A stretch of DNA of 64,000 nt from Actinomadura terrae (GCF_022751215.1 NZ_JAICDG010000009.1:1-64000); one strand, 5' to 3'; shown: positions 16,823-25,926, counted from the stretch's first letter. Notes: generated from the sequence alone by a model not told the origin. Numbers and translations: made by a program.

Positions 16823-17716
16823 CTAGCCGCGGCCGAACAGCGCGCGGAGGCGGCCGATCTGCTCCTGGCGCTCCGCGGCGCACTGCTGTTCGAGGGTGTT
16901 CCCGGGCGCCTGCCTGAGCAGGCGCTTGGTCGCGACGGCGGCACCGGCGTCCATCGCGAGCAGGGCCGCCACCAGGTCGGCGACGGCCCCGTCGAGGGCG
17001 TCGCGCGGGACGAGCGTCTCGGCCAGGCCGAGCCGCACGGCCTCCTCGGCGTGGACGGTGCGGGCGGTGAGGCACAGTTCGAGTGCGCGCGGCAGGCCGA
17101 CGGCCTCGACGAGCGGCTTGGTGCCGGTCAGGTCGGGGACGAGCCCGAGCGCGGGCTCCTTCATGCAGAACGCGGTGTCGTCGGCGATGACGCGCAGGTC
17201 GCAGGCCAGGGCGAGCTGGAAGCCGCCGCCGATGGCGTGCCCGTGCACGGCGGCGATCGTGACGATCTCCGGGCGCCGCAGCCAGGTGTAGCCGTCCTGC
17301 AACCCGGCGATGAACCGGTCGGCCGCCTCGGCGTCGGTGCCGTCCGGGAAGCCGTCCCCGGAGGTGGAGGCGTCCCCGGAGAACTGGGCGAGGTCGATGC
17401 CCGCAGAGAACGAGGGCCCGGCGCCCTTCAGCACGACGACGCGCACCGCGGGCGGCAGGGACCGCCCGATGGCCGCGAGGCCCCGCCACATGGCGAAGGT
17501 CATCGCGTTGCGCCGCTCGGGACGGTTCAGCGTGACGGTCGCGACGGCGCCCGCGACGTCCAGCCGAAGGCCGGCCCCGGCGAGACCGTCCTCGTCCAGA
17601 GGGGTCCCGCCGAGTCCGGCCCCGTCGAGCCTGGGCTCGTCCGGACCGGGCCCGCGCAGGGCCGGTCCCGGTGCGTTGGCCGGTTCCGGTCCTGATCGCG
17701 CGCTCGCGTCCGTCAT
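16823..17716 (-). CDS. Enoyl-CoA hydratase/isomerase family protein
   Basis: This 297-aa crotonase-fold protein has the oxyanion-hole segments FSAGIDLAQFSG and AVHGHAIGGGFQLALACDLR. The second glutamate equivalent lies in PALGLVPDLTGT, where the usual catalytic Glu is not obvious (FCMKEPALGLVPD keeps a Glu two residues earlier). Enoyl-CoA hydratase or a related crotonase activity is likely. About 50 Pro/Gly-rich residues precede the fold. ATG 17716 has GGAGGGA at ideal spacing. The stop codon is part of the CTAG duplicated by the MITE at 16650-16822. A His/Gly-coding repeat lies just upstream. Confidence 0.88.
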   Translation of the reverse strand: MTDASARSGPEPANAPGPALRGPGPDEPRLDGAGLGGTPLDEDGLAGAGLRLDVAGAVATVTLNRPERRNAMTFAMWRGLAAIGRSLPPAVRVVVLKGAGPSFSAGIDLAQFSGDASTSGDGFPDGTDAEAADRFIAGLQDGYTWLRRPEIVTIAAVHGHAIGGGFQLALACDLRVIADDTAFCMKEPALGLVPDLTGTKPLVEAVGLPRALELCLTARTVHAEEAVRLGLAETLVPRDALDGAVADLVAALLAMDAGAAVATKRLLRQAPGNTLEQQCAAERQEQIGRLRALFGRG

Positions 17717-17735
17717 CGCGCTCCCTCCCCTGTGG

Positions 17736-17790
17736 CCCGTGGCCTCGCGGCCCGTGACCATGTTCCCGTGGCCTTGTATCCCGTGACCCT
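17736..17790. repeat. Degenerate 14-15-bp tandem repeat upstream of the enoyl-CoA hydratase gene
   Basis: Units beginning CCCGTGGCC or CCCGTGACC start at 17736, 17751, 17765 and 17780. The array ends 20 bp before the gene's start codon and just outside its ribosome-binding site. Read in frame with the gene it would encode a His/Gly-rich leader (QGHGIQGHGN), which is probably not translated because a strong ribosome-binding site selects the downstream ATG. Confidence 0.7.
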
Positions 17791-17996
17791 GGACCACCTG
17801 ACCACATGGCCTGTGAACAGTGGCTCGGTGACAACACGGGCGCGGGGCCCGCGATCACGGCGGGAGGGAGGCGCGTCGGGCCCGTCCCGCGCTCTGGTGG
17901 GGCGGGCCCGAACCTGTCCTCCGCCGCGGCCGAACCCTACTCGGCCGGCCGCGGCGGCGGGTCAGGCGGTGCGCTCATCCGGGGGTCGGTGTCCGT

Positions 17997-18209
17997 TCAG
18001 GACTTCTTGCCCCGGGTCGCACCGCCGCGACCGCGCAGGTTGACTCCGGACTCGGTCAGAATCCGGTGGATGAACCCATACGAGCGGCCGGTGGCGGCTG
18101 CCAGGGCGCGGATGCTCTCGCCGGAGTCGTACCTCTTCTTGAGGTCCGCCGCCAGCTTGTCGCGCTCGGCACCGGTCACGCGGGTGCCCTTCTTGAGGGT
18201 CTCGGCCAC
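17997..18209 (-). CDS. Small helix-turn-helix protein
   Basis: This 70-aa basic protein contains a helix-turn-helix of the resolvase/sigma-like type: KKRYDSGESIRALAAATGRS followed by YGFIHRILTESG. It ends in a Gly/Arg/Lys tail (RGRGGATRGKKS). Very similar small proteins are conserved in actinomycetes, without a well-known function; DNA binding is likely. The GTG at 18209 is preceded by GGGAGG at 5 bp spacing and the protein then starts VAETLKKG as in relatives, so the upstream in-frame codons are excluded. It lies between the enoyl-CoA hydratase and ABC-F genes on the same strand. Confidence 0.85.
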   Translation of the reverse strand: MAETLKKGTRVTGAERDKLAADLKKRYDSGESIRALAAATGRSYGFIHRILTESGVNLRGRGGATRGKKS

Positions 18210-18325
18210 GAGTACCTCCCGTAGTGATGTGGTGACCGCTGCGTTATCCCCCGCCATGATCAGTCATTCCCGCGCGTTCGGCTACCCACTCGGCCAGAAA
18301 AGATCTGCTGAAGGGCGTCCGCAGG

Positions 18326-19924
18326 TCACGCAAGTGCCACCAGATCAGCAAACTCGTCACTCCAGATGTCTTCGACACCATCCGGCAGCAAAATCACTCT
18401 TTCCGGCCGCAGCGCGTCCACGGCGCCCTCGTCGTGGGTCACCAGGACGATCGCTCCGGCGAACGTCCGCAGGGCCGCCAGGATCTCCGCGCGGCTGGCC
18501 GGGTCGAGGTTGTTGGTGGGCTCGTCCAGCAGCAGGACGTTCGCGCTGGACACCACCAGCATCGCCAGTGCCAGCCGGGTCTTCTCGCCGCCCGACAGCA
18601 CGCCCGCGGGCTTGTCCACGTCGTCGCCGGAGAACAGGAACGAGCCGAGGATCTTGCGGACCTCGACCGGCGCCATCCCGGGCGCCGCCGACTGCATGTT
18701 CTCCAGCACCGAGCGCCCGACCTCCAGCGTCTCGTGCTCCTGCGCGTAGTAGCCGATGCGCAGCCCGTGCCCGGCCACGACCGTGCCCGTGTCGGGCTTG
18801 TCGACCCCGGCCAGCATGCGGAGCAGGGTCGTCTTGCCCGCGCCGTTCAGGCCCAGCACGACGACGCGGCTGCCCCGGTCGATGGCGAGGTCCACGTCGG
18901 TGAAAATCTCCAAAGATCCGTACGATTTCGACAAACCCTCCGCGGTGAGCGGAGTCCGGCCGCACGGCGCCGGATCCGGGAAGCGGATCTTGGCGACCTT
19001 GTCGGCCTGCCGCTCGCCCTCCACGCCCGCGAGGAGCTGCCTGGCGCGGCGGTCCATCTGCTGGGCCGCCTTCGCCTTGGTGGCCTTGGCGCGCATCTTG
19101 TCGGCCTGCGACAGCAGCGCGGACGCCTGCCGCTGGGCGTTGGCGGTCTCGCGCTTGCGGCGCCGCTCGTCGGTCTCGCGCTGGTCGAGGTACTTCTTCC
19201 AGCCGACGTTGTAGATGTCGATCACGCTGCGGTTGGCGTCCAGGTGGAAGACCCGGTTGACGACCGCGTCCAGCAGGTCCACGTCGTGGCTGATGACGAC
19301 CAGGCCGCCCTGGTGGGACTTCAGGAAGTCGCGCAGCCACACGATCGAGTCGGCGTCCAGGTGGTTGGTCGGCTCGTCCAGCAGGAGGGTGTCGGCGTCG
19401 GAGAACAGGATGCGGGCCAGCTCGACGCGGCGCCGCTGGCCGCCCGACAGCGTCCCGAGCGGCTGGGTCATGACCCGGTCGGGCAGGCCCAGGCTGGAGG
19501 CGATGGAGGCCGCCTCCGCCTCGGCCGCGTAGCCGCCGAGGACGTGCAGCCGCTCCTCCAGCCGCCCGTACCGGCGGACGGCGCGGTCCCGCCCGGCCTC
19601 GGACGCGGTGGCCATCGCCTCCTCGGCGGCCCGCAGGTCGCGGATCACCTCGTCCAGGCCGCGGGCGGACAGGATGCGGTCGCGGGCCAGCTCCTCCAGG
19701 TCGACGCCGCGCGGGTCCTGCGGGAGGTAGCCGATGGTGCCCGAGGACGTCACGGCGCCCTGCGCGGGCAGCGCCTCCCCCGCCAGCACCTTCGTGAGGG
19801 TGGTCTTGCCGGCGCCGTTGCGGCCGACGAAGCCCACCCGGTCCCCGGGATTGACCCGGAAGGAGGCGGCCTCGATCAGCAGCCGGGACCCGGCGCGCAG
19901 CTCGATGTCGTTCGCGATGATCAC
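18326..19924 (-). CDS. ABC-F family ATPase
   Basis: This 532-aa soluble protein has two ABC ATPase domains in one chain and no membrane segments. Domain 1 has GRNGAGKTT, LSGGQRRR and LLLDEPTNHLD. A charged linker (about residues 230-300) separates it from domain 2, which has GLNGAGKTT, LSGGEKTR and LLLDEPTNNLD. ABC-F proteins act on the ribosome as translation factors or, in some cases, antibiotic-resistance proteins. The housekeeping-type context gives no hint of resistance. The GTG start has GGGGAG 10 bp upstream. Length is normal for the family. Confidence 0.93.
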   Translation of the reverse strand: MIIANDIELRAGSRLLIEAASFRVNPGDRVGFVGRNGAGKTTLTKVLAGEALPAQGAVTSSGTIGYLPQDPRGVDLEELARDRILSARGLDEVIRDLRAAEEAMATASEAGRDRAVRRYGRLEERLHVLGGYAAEAEAASIASSLGLPDRVMTQPLGTLSGGQRRRVELARILFSDADTLLLDEPTNHLDADSIVWLRDFLKSHQGGLVVISHDVDLLDAVVNRVFHLDANRSVIDIYNVGWKKYLDQRETDERRRKRETANAQRQASALLSQADKMRAKATKAKAAQQMDRRARQLLAGVEGERQADKVAKIRFPDPAPCGRTPLTAEGLSKSYGSLEIFTDVDLAIDRGSRVVVLGLNGAGKTTLLRMLAGVDKPDTGTVVAGHGLRIGYYAQEHETLEVGRSVLENMQSAAPGMAPVEVRKILGSFLFSGDDVDKPAGVLSGGEKTRLALAMLVVSSANVLLLDEPTNNLDPASRAEILAALRTFAGAIVLVTHDEGAVDALRPERVILLPDGVEDIWSDEFADLVALA

Positions 19925-20087
19925 AGTGACAGGGCTCCCCTGACGGACGGCTCGATGGACAGGCGCACGAAACGGCGCGCCGCGGTCGGGGTGACCGGGG
20001 CGCGCCTCGACGGCCTGTCAGCTCGGGAGCGAAACCATCCGCCCAGTGTACGCGACGCCCCGGTACGCCCGTCCCTGTCCGCGTGGG

Positions 20088-20849
20088 TCAGCCCTGGCGT
20101 TCGGACGAGAGCCGCTGGGTGATCGTGTGCTGGAGCCGCTGGAGACCGGACGTGCCGACCAGGCCGATCTGGCCCTCCAGGTCGCGCAGCAGCACGTCCT
20201 CGTTCATCACGACCTCCGAGGACTGCATGAGCACGGTGCCCGCGCCGGTGAAGTCGAACTGGTGCTCCTCGCCCGACGTCCCGCCGACCCCGAAGACCAT
20301 CCGGGCGGTGCCGAACGCGCCGCGCATGTAGGAGTGGTCGTAGTGGTGGCACGGGGACGGGCAGTCCGCCCAGCCGAGCAGCGCCTGCGGGTCGACCCGG
20401 ATCGGCGGCTCGACGAAGTGGACGGGCCCGTTGGAGGCCGCGACGAACCGTCCCGTCCCGATGAGGGTGAGGAACCCCGGGATGATCGACTGCTTGAGCT
20501 CCAGGCCCGGCTCGAACGCCAGCAGGTTGCCCGCGCGGACGGTGAGGTTCCCGTCGTCGAGGTCGAAGGAGTTCACGTCGAACCCCCGGTCGGCCAGCAC
20601 GAGCTTGCCCTGCCCCTGCGCGACGATCCAGTCCCGCGCGTACAGCGGGGAGTTGAAGGTGTGGGCGACGAGGGCGTCCAGCGGCCCCGCCGACAGCGCC
20701 TCGAACCTGATCTGCCCGTAGTAGGCGATCATCTTGCCCTTCTGCGCGAACCACTGCCCGTTGAGGTCGACGCTGAAGGCGTAGGGGTTGACGTTGTCGT
20801 TGACCGGGAGCGTCCCGGGGTTCCAGGTCTGCGTGCCGAACGTGCTCAC
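20088..20849 (-). CDS. AIM24 family protein (third of three)
   Basis: This 253-aa protein belongs to the AIM24/TIGR00266 family of beta-helical proteins of unknown molecular function. The opening VSTFGTQTWNPGTLPVNDNV and the repeats of Gly-rich strands are typical. It contains a small cysteine pair, CPSPCHHYDH, absent from its two upstream paralogues. It starts at GTG 20849, 2 bp after the stop of the preceding AIM24 gene, and is the last gene of a three-gene set transcribed leftwards. Such triplets are widespread in actinomycetes. Confidence 0.87.
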   Translation of the reverse strand: MSTFGTQTWNPGTLPVNDNVNPYAFSVDLNGQWFAQKGKMIAYYGQIRFEALSAGPLDALVAHTFNSPLYARDWIVAQGQGKLVLADRGFDVNSFDLDDGNLTVRAGNLLAFEPGLELKQSIIPGFLTLIGTGRFVAASNGPVHFVEPPIRVDPQALLGWADCPSPCHHYDHSYMRGAFGTARMVFGVGGTSGEEHQFDFTGAGTVLMQSSEVVMNEDVLLRDLEGQIGLVGTSGLQRLQHTITQRLSSERQG

Positions 20850-20851
20850 GG

Positions 20852-21505
20852 TCAGATCTTCCTCTCGCTGGCCTGGACGTAGACGACTCCGGAGCCGCTC
20901 AGCTCCAGCTGGAAGCCCTCGCCGGAGCCGCGTCCGATCAGCTCGCGCAGCCCGACCGCGGTGGTCAGCTTGTTCTGCACCTGGCCGCGGTGCGCGACGT
21001 ACGCCTGCGGGTCGACGTGGACGGGGCGCTGCGGGCCGATCGGCAGCTCCATGACGCCGCCGTGCGACAGCAGCGCGCACGAGCCGTGCCCGGTGAGCGT
21101 CGTGGTGAACAGCCCCTGCCCGGTGACCGCGCCGCGGATCACGCCGCGCACGCCGCCCTGCTCGCCCATGAACATCGTCCCCACCTGGAGGGACGCGTCG
21201 TGCACCAGCAGCCGGTCGGCCTCGACGTACAGGGTGTCGGCGCCGTTCAGGTCGACGACCGTGACGTGCAGGCCGCCGTGCCCGAACATGACGCTGCCCT
21301 GCCCGGTGACGTGCATCATCGCGGACCGCTCGCCGGCGACGGCGCGTCCGATCGTGCCGCCGATGCCCTGCCCCGCCGTGACCGACGGCGCGAACTCCAC
21401 CGGCCCGGTGTAGGCGAGCATCGCGCCGCGCTTGCTGTAGACCTCCTGCCCCGGGCCGACCGGCACCTGGAGCATCTTGGAGTTGATCGACTGGTATCCC
21501 GGCAT
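20852..21505 (-). CDS. AIM24 family protein (second of three)
   Basis: This 217-aa AIM24-family protein starts MPGYQSINSKMLQV and shows the expected series of short beta-strand repeats (GQGSVMFGHGG, ALLSHGG, HVDPQAYVAHRG, GRGSGEGFQLELSG). Molecular function is unknown. Its ATG overlaps the stop codon of the preceding paralogue by 1 bp (TGATG), and the next paralogue follows 2 bp after its own stop, so all three are coupled. It and the first copy are much more alike than either is to the third. Confidence 0.87.
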   Translation of the reverse strand: MPGYQSINSKMLQVPVGPGQEVYSKRGAMLAYTGPVEFAPSVTAGQGIGGTIGRAVAGERSAMMHVTGQGSVMFGHGGLHVTVVDLNGADTLYVEADRLLVHDASLQVGTMFMGEQGGVRGVIRGAVTGQGLFTTTLTGHGSCALLSHGGVMELPIGPQRPVHVDPQAYVAHRGQVQNKLTTAVGLRELIGRGSGEGFQLELSGSGVVYVQASERKI

Positions 21506-22143
21506 CAGATCTCCAAGATTCCGCCGCGCTCGGCGGGCTGGACGTAGACCAGGCCGTGCCCCTGGTAGCGGAACTGCACGCTCTCCCCCGACCCCTGGCC
21601 GATCACCGTGCGCCAGTTGACGTCGGTGACGACGTCCTGCTGGAGCTGCCCGTGGTGGGCGACGTAGGCGTGCGGGTCGACGCACAGCGGCGTCTGCGGG
21701 GTCACCTCCAGCGCGATCGCCGGGCCGTCCGACAGCACCGCGACCGTGCCGTGCCCCTCGACCTTGGTGGTGGCGAGGCCCTGCCCGGTGCCCATCCCCC
21801 GCAGTCCGATGAACTGGACGCCGGTCCTCAGACCCCCGTCCAGCGCCAGCAGGCTCTCGGACTCGACGAACAGCGTGTCGCCCGTGAGCTGGACGAGCGT
21901 GACCTCCGTCGCCTCGCTCGCCAGGTACACCGTCCCCTGCCCGGTGATCTCCATGAGCGTCATGCCCTCGCCCGCGATCTTCCGCTTCAGGGCCCCGCGC
22001 AGGCCCTCGCCGCCCGTCATGCCCTGCCGCTTGAACGCCATCTGGCCCTCGTAGGCGACCATGGAGCCGTTCAGCGCCCGGACCGTCTCCCCGGCGAGGT
22101 CGACGGCGAGCATTTTCGAGCCGTTCATTCGAAATTGCGCCAC
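21505..22143 (-). CDS. AIM24 family protein (first of three)
   Basis: This 212-aa AIM24-family protein begins VAQFRMNGSKMLAVDL, matching the MQFxxNGxxM start of the family, which is why I prefer the GTG at 22143 over ATG 22128. No Shine-Dalgarno sequence precedes it; instead TATGTT (AACATA at 22152-22157 on the plus strand) lies 8 bp upstream and could be a -10 box giving a leaderless transcript. The gene heads the AIM24 set and is divergent from a small membrane-protein gene. Function is unknown. Confidence 0.82.
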   Translation of the reverse strand: MAQFRMNGSKMLAVDLAGETVRALNGSMVAYEGQMAFKRQGMTGGEGLRGALKRKIAGEGMTLMEITGQGTVYLASEATEVTLVQLTGDTLFVESESLLALDGGLRTGVQFIGLRGMGTGQGLATTKVEGHGTVAVLSDGPAIALEVTPQTPLCVDPHAYVAHHGQLQQDVVTDVNWRTVIGQGSGESVQFRYQGHGLVYVQPAERGGILEI

Positions 22144-22228
22144 GGACGGAGAACATACCGGCACCGGGGCCGCGCGCACCGGCGCGTTGCCGGTCCGCGC
22201 CGCCGGCGTTTCGGGGAGGATGGTGACC

Positions 22229-22624
22229 ATGTGGATCGCTCCCGAACGCCGCAGCCTCAGCCGGTGGGCCGTACCCGGGCTCGTCCTGGCAGCGGGGGTG
22301 GTGGTCGGAGCCGTGCTGGCCGCCGACGGGCGGAGCGGGACGGCCCTGACCGCGCTCGCCGCGCTCACCGGGTACGCGGGCTACCTCGCCTACCGCCGCA
22401 ACGAGCCCGCGCTGCCCCTGGGCGAGGGCTTCGGCTCGGGCCACCGGGCCCGCGCGCACCTGCGCGCCGCCGCGATGACCGGCGACGTGGTGACGGTCGC
22501 GGTGGTGGCGGCGCTGGTCGTCCAGGCGCTGCGCGGCGCCGACATCGCCCCCTACGCCTGGCTCGCCGCGCTCGCGGGCGGCACCTACCTGCTGTCGGCC
22601 CTCGCGGGCGGCCGCGGCCTGTAG
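22229..22624 (+). CDS. Small membrane protein of unknown function
   Basis: This 131-aa protein has about four hydrophobic segments (near residues 13-30, 34-50, 77-97 and 104-120) and a short basic N-terminus, so it is an inner-membrane protein. I do not recognise a family. GGGGAGG lies 8-9 bp before ATG 22229, which decides the start. It is divergent from the AIM24 operon and isolated from the next gene by 255 bp. Confidence 0.7.
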   Translation: MWIAPERRSLSRWAVPGLVLAAGVVVGAVLAADGRSGTALTALAALTGYAGYLAYRRNEPALPLGEGFGSGHRARAHLRAAAMTGDVVTVAVVAALVVQALRGADIAPYAWLAALAGGTYLLSALAGGRGL

Positions 22625-22879
22625 CCGGAAGGCGCGGCCTGTAGCCGGGCGGGGGCCGTCCGTCACCCCGCCTCTCCCACGGGCCCCTTGGAACGCTCCT
22701 ATAGCACATTTTTCGTCGAGCCCGCGCCATCCGGGGCCCCCACAAGGCGCGCACGGCCGGACACGACCCGGTTCCGGCCGGTGATCCACGGCACGACCTG
22801 CGACGATGTCCGGCGAATTATGCGTTAACTTCTCCTGACAACTGCCGATTCGGCATCGTGGGAGCGGCATGATGCGGCT

Positions 22880-24013
22880 GTGTCAGCCGTTGATGTCCTG
22901 CTCCCGGCGCGTGCGGTGTTCCATCCGGTGGTCGATCTCGGCACCGGCACCGTCGTCGCCGTGGAAACGCACGCGGGTCCGCCCGCCTCGTCCGATCCTG
23001 CGCTGCGGGTGGACCCCGCCGCGGAGGACGTGCGGCGCGCGGTGGAGGCGGCCCGAGCCACAGCGGACCTGGGCACCCCCCTTCCGCTCCAGATCGGCCT
23101 GCGAGCCGAGACCCTGACCCACGGAGACGCGTTCCTCGGCGAGCTGCACCACGGGCTCGGCGAGACGGGACGGCGTCCCCAGGAGTTCATCATCTGTGTC
23201 GCGGGCGGCTTCCCGCCGGCGGCGCGTCCGACCGTCGCCGCCGCCCTGGCCGGGCTGCGGCGGGCCGGCTACCTCGTCGGCCTGGCGGGCCTCGGCGCCG
23301 GGCACGCGCCGCTCGACCTGCTCGTGGACGGCGCGTCCTATCTGCTCAAGCTCGATCCGGAGCTGGCCCGCAGATCGCTGACCGAGCCCCGGCGCTCGGC
23401 CCTCGTGGCGAGCCTGGTCGAGCTGGCGCACCGGCTCGGCACGCACGTGCTGGCGCCCGGCCTCGCGACGCAGGACCAGGTCGTGCACCTGCGCGAGCTG
23501 GGGGTCCGGCTCGTCCAGGGGCCCGCGCTCGCCCCGCCGGAGTGGCGGCCGGGGATGCCGATCACGGTCCCCGTCGCGGCCCGCGAGGACCCGGCGCCGC
23601 CCGACCCGGGCCTCGGGCTCGGGCCGCGCGTCTCGGAGTTCACGCTCCCGGCCGTGACGCTGCCGCACACCGCGACCGCCGACGAGGTGCTGACCGCGCT
23701 GAACGCCGAGACGGGCATCACCAGCATCGTCCTGGTGGACGAGCGGCAGCGGCCCCGGTCAACGGTCGACCGGACGCGGTTCCTGCTGCGGCTGTCGGGC
23801 GCCTACGGGCACGCCCTGCACGCGCACCGTCCGGCGACCCGGCTGGCCGATCCGCCCCGTCCGGTGCCGCGCACGGTCCCGGCGGTGGCGGCGCTGCGCG
23901 CGGCCGGGAAGGAGGACGAGCGCGTCTACGACGACCTCGTCGTGGTCGACGAGGTCGGGCGCTGCCTCGGCATCGTCCGCGTCGCCGACCTCATCCGCGG
24001 CCTGTCTCCCTGA
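22880..24013 (+). CDS. Degenerate EAL-domain protein with C-terminal CBS-like domains
   Basis: This 377-aa protein has an EAL-type fold (about residues 8-230) followed by a CBS-pair-like region (about 250-375, with ITSIVLVDERQRP and DDLVVVDEVGRCLGIVRVADL). The EAL signature is replaced by ETH (VVAVETHAG), and the DDFGTG metal site reads LAGLGAG. Both changes remove metal-binding residues of c-di-GMP phosphodiesterases, so the protein is unlikely to hydrolyse c-di-GMP. It could still bind it or act as a scaffold. The GTG start has only a weak ribosome-binding site. The neighbouring two-component genes are convergent. Confidence 0.83.
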   Translation: MSAVDVLLPARAVFHPVVDLGTGTVVAVETHAGPPASSDPALRVDPAAEDVRRAVEAARATADLGTPLPLQIGLRAETLTHGDAFLGELHHGLGETGRRPQEFIICVAGGFPPAARPTVAAALAGLRRAGYLVGLAGLGAGHAPLDLLVDGASYLLKLDPELARRSLTEPRRSALVASLVELAHRLGTHVLAPGLATQDQVVHLRELGVRLVQGPALAPPEWRPGMPITVPVAAREDPAPPDPGLGLGPRVSEFTLPAVTLPHTATADEVLTALNAETGITSIVLVDERQRPRSTVDRTRFLLRLSGAYGHALHAHRPATRLADPPRPVPRTVPAVAALRAAGKEDERVYDDLVVVDEVGRCLGIVRVADLIRGLSP

Positions 24014-24031
24014 GACTCAGTCCCTGAACTC

Positions 24032-24046
24032 CGGGGGCGCCCCCCG
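24032..24046. terminator. Short hairpin between convergent EAL-CBS and response-regulator genes
   Basis: CGGGGG and CCCCCG form a 6-bp stem with a 3-nt loop in the 60-bp gap between two convergent genes. It may serve as a terminator in both directions, but it is short and lacks a T-tract. Confidence 0.35.
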
Positions 24047-24073
24047 AAGATCGCTGAGATCGACGAGGACGCG

Positions 24074-24751
24074 TCAGCCGGGCCCGGGCGGAGTGAGGTC
24101 GCCCCCCGGGCCGCCGCGCCCCCCGGCGGCCGTCTCCTGCGCGAGGATGGCCGCCTGGACCCGGCTGCGCAGCCCCAGCTTGCCCAGAATGCGGCTGACG
24201 TGGGTCTTGGTGGTCGTCTCCGCCATGTCCAGCCGCCGCGCGATCTCCCCGTTCGACAGCCCCTCTCCGAGGCAGCGGAACACCTCCCGCTCGCGCGGGG
24301 TGAGCCCCTCCAGGCCGGCTGCCCCGGGCGGCGCCGCCGGACGTCCCGCGAACGCCCCGATCAGCCTGCGGGTGACCTTCGGCGCGATGATCCCCTCCCC
24401 CGCCGCGACGGTCCGCACCGCCTCCACCAGCCGGTCGGCGTCGACGTCCTTCAGCAGGAACCCGGCGGCGCCCGCCCGCAGCGCGCCGAAGACGTACTCG
24501 TCCAGGTCGAAGGTGGTCAGCACCAGCACGTCCGCGATCCCGGCGATCTCCCGGGTGGCGCCGATCCCGTCCAGGACGGGCATCCGGACGTCCATGAGCA
24601 CCACGTCGGGGCGCAGCTCGCGGGCCAGCTCGACCGCGCGGCGCCCGTCGGCGGCCTCGCCGACCACCCGCACGTCGGGCGCCGCGCCGAGGATGAGGAC
24701 CAGCCCGGCCCGCACCGCCGCCTGGTCGTCGGCGACCAGCACCTCGATCAT
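24074..24751 (-). CDS. NarL/LuxR-family response regulator
   Basis: This 225-aa response regulator has a receiver domain (about residues 1-120) with acidic VADDQ, the phospho-acceptor in VVLMDVRMPVLDG and the conserved Lys in FLLKDV. A C-terminal LuxR helix-turn-helix follows (LTPREREVFRCLGEGLSNGE and TTTKTHVSRILGKLG). It would activate or repress genes after phosphorylation by the histidine kinase, whose stop overlaps its ATG by 4 bp. The target genes are not evident from context. Confidence 0.93.
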   Translation of the reverse strand: MIEVLVADDQAAVRAGLVLILGAAPDVRVVGEAADGRRAVELARELRPDVVLMDVRMPVLDGIGATREIAGIADVLVLTTFDLDEYVFGALRAGAAGFLLKDVDADRLVEAVRTVAAGEGIIAPKVTRRLIGAFAGRPAAPPGAAGLEGLTPREREVFRCLGEGLSNGEIARRLDMAETTTKTHVSRILGKLGLRSRVQAAILAQETAAGGRGGPGGDLTPPGPG

Positions 24752-25926
24752 GACGTCCTCTCCTGGTCCAGCGGCAACTCCGCGTGGACCCGCCAGCGGT
24801 CCTCGTCCGGCCCGGCGGCGAACTCCCCGGCCAGCATCGCGGCCCGCTCCCGCATCCCGATCAACCCGCTGCCCGAGCCCGGCAGCCGCGACCCGGCCCG
24901 CCCGAGCGGGCTCACCACGTCGATCACGACGCGCCGCCGCCCGTACTCGACCCGGACGTCGGCCCGCCCGGGGCCCGCGTGCTTGAGCGCGTTGGTCAGC
25001 GACTCCTGGACGATCCGGTAGGCGGCCAGCTCGACCGCCGCGGGCAGCTCCGGCGCCTCGCCCGCCACCTCCAGCCGGGCCGACAGGTCCGGACGCGCCG
25101 TCCGCGCGACGAGCGGCCCGAGCTCGGCGAGCCGGGGCGCGGCGGGCGGGTCCGCCTCCGCGTCGCCGCCGTCGCGCAGCAGCCCGATCATCCGGCGCAT
25201 CTCCGCGAGCCCCTGGACGCTGTTCTCCCGGATGACCTCCATCGCCCGGTCGATGCCGTCCCGGTCGAGGTCGCGCACCTTCAGCACGGCCGAGGAGTGC
25301 AGCGCGACCGCGCTCAGATGGTTGGCGATCACATCGTGCAGCTCCCGCGCCATCCGGGCCCGCTCGGCGCCGACCGCGGCCCGCCGGTCCAGCTCCGCCA
25401 GCCGCGCCACCTGCTCGGCGCGCTCCCGCTCGGCCTCGGCCTTGAACCGGTGCTCCCGGACGGCCATCGCGGTCAGCACCGGCGCCACCCACGTCACCCC
25501 GGCGAGCGCGCCGCCCAGCACCCCGAGCGACACCTGGCCGAGCGCGATCCCGGACCCGACCGCGACCAGCAGCGTGGCCGCGGACGTCGTCGCGAGCAAC
25601 CACTCCGCCGTCCGGCGCGGCCCGTACAGGCACGCCGCGTACAGCACGTCCCCGTAGATGATCGCGGTGGCGAAGCTCGGGCCCATCAGCACGTCGGCGA
25701 AGTTGAACGGCGTGGCCAGCGCCAGCGTCGCCAACGGCGCCCGCCGCCGCAGCAGCAGCGCCGGGCACAGCCCGAGGAGCGGGAGGAACCGGAACTCCCG
25801 GGCCGGGTTCCAGTCGTGCGCCCACGTCGTGTACCCGTGGACCCCGATCATGAGGATGCCGCCCGCCAGCCCCGCGAGGGCGATGAACACGTCCTGGCGG
25901 GTGGTGAGTCTGCGGAGCGGCGGCAC
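24748..25926 (-). CDS. Sensor histidine kinase (HisKA_3 type)
   Basis: This 392-aa kinase has about five or six N-terminal hydrophobic helices (residues 15-170), a HisKA_3 dimerisation domain with the phospho-His in MARELHDVIANHLSAV, and an ATPase domain with NALKHAG and the G-box GSGLIGMRERA. It belongs to the NarX/DesK-like class paired with LuxR regulators. There is no large extracellular sensor domain, so the signal is probably sensed in or near the membrane. The GTG start at 25926 is supported by the position of the first helix. The ATGA overlap couples it to the regulator. Confidence 0.92.
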   Translation of the reverse strand: MPPLRRLTTRQDVFIALAGLAGGILMIGVHGYTTWAHDWNPAREFRFLPLLGLCPALLLRRRAPLATLALATPFNFADVLMGPSFATAIIYGDVLYAACLYGPRRTAEWLLATTSAATLLVAVGSGIALGQVSLGVLGGALAGVTWVAPVLTAMAVREHRFKAEAERERAEQVARLAELDRRAAVGAERARMARELHDVIANHLSAVALHSSAVLKVRDLDRDGIDRAMEVIRENSVQGLAEMRRMIGLLRDGGDAEADPPAAPRLAELGPLVARTARPDLSARLEVAGEAPELPAAVELAAYRIVQESLTNALKHAGPGRADVRVEYGRRRVVIDVVSPLGRAGSRLPGSGSGLIGMRERAAMLAGEFAAGPDEDRWRVHAELPLDQERTS

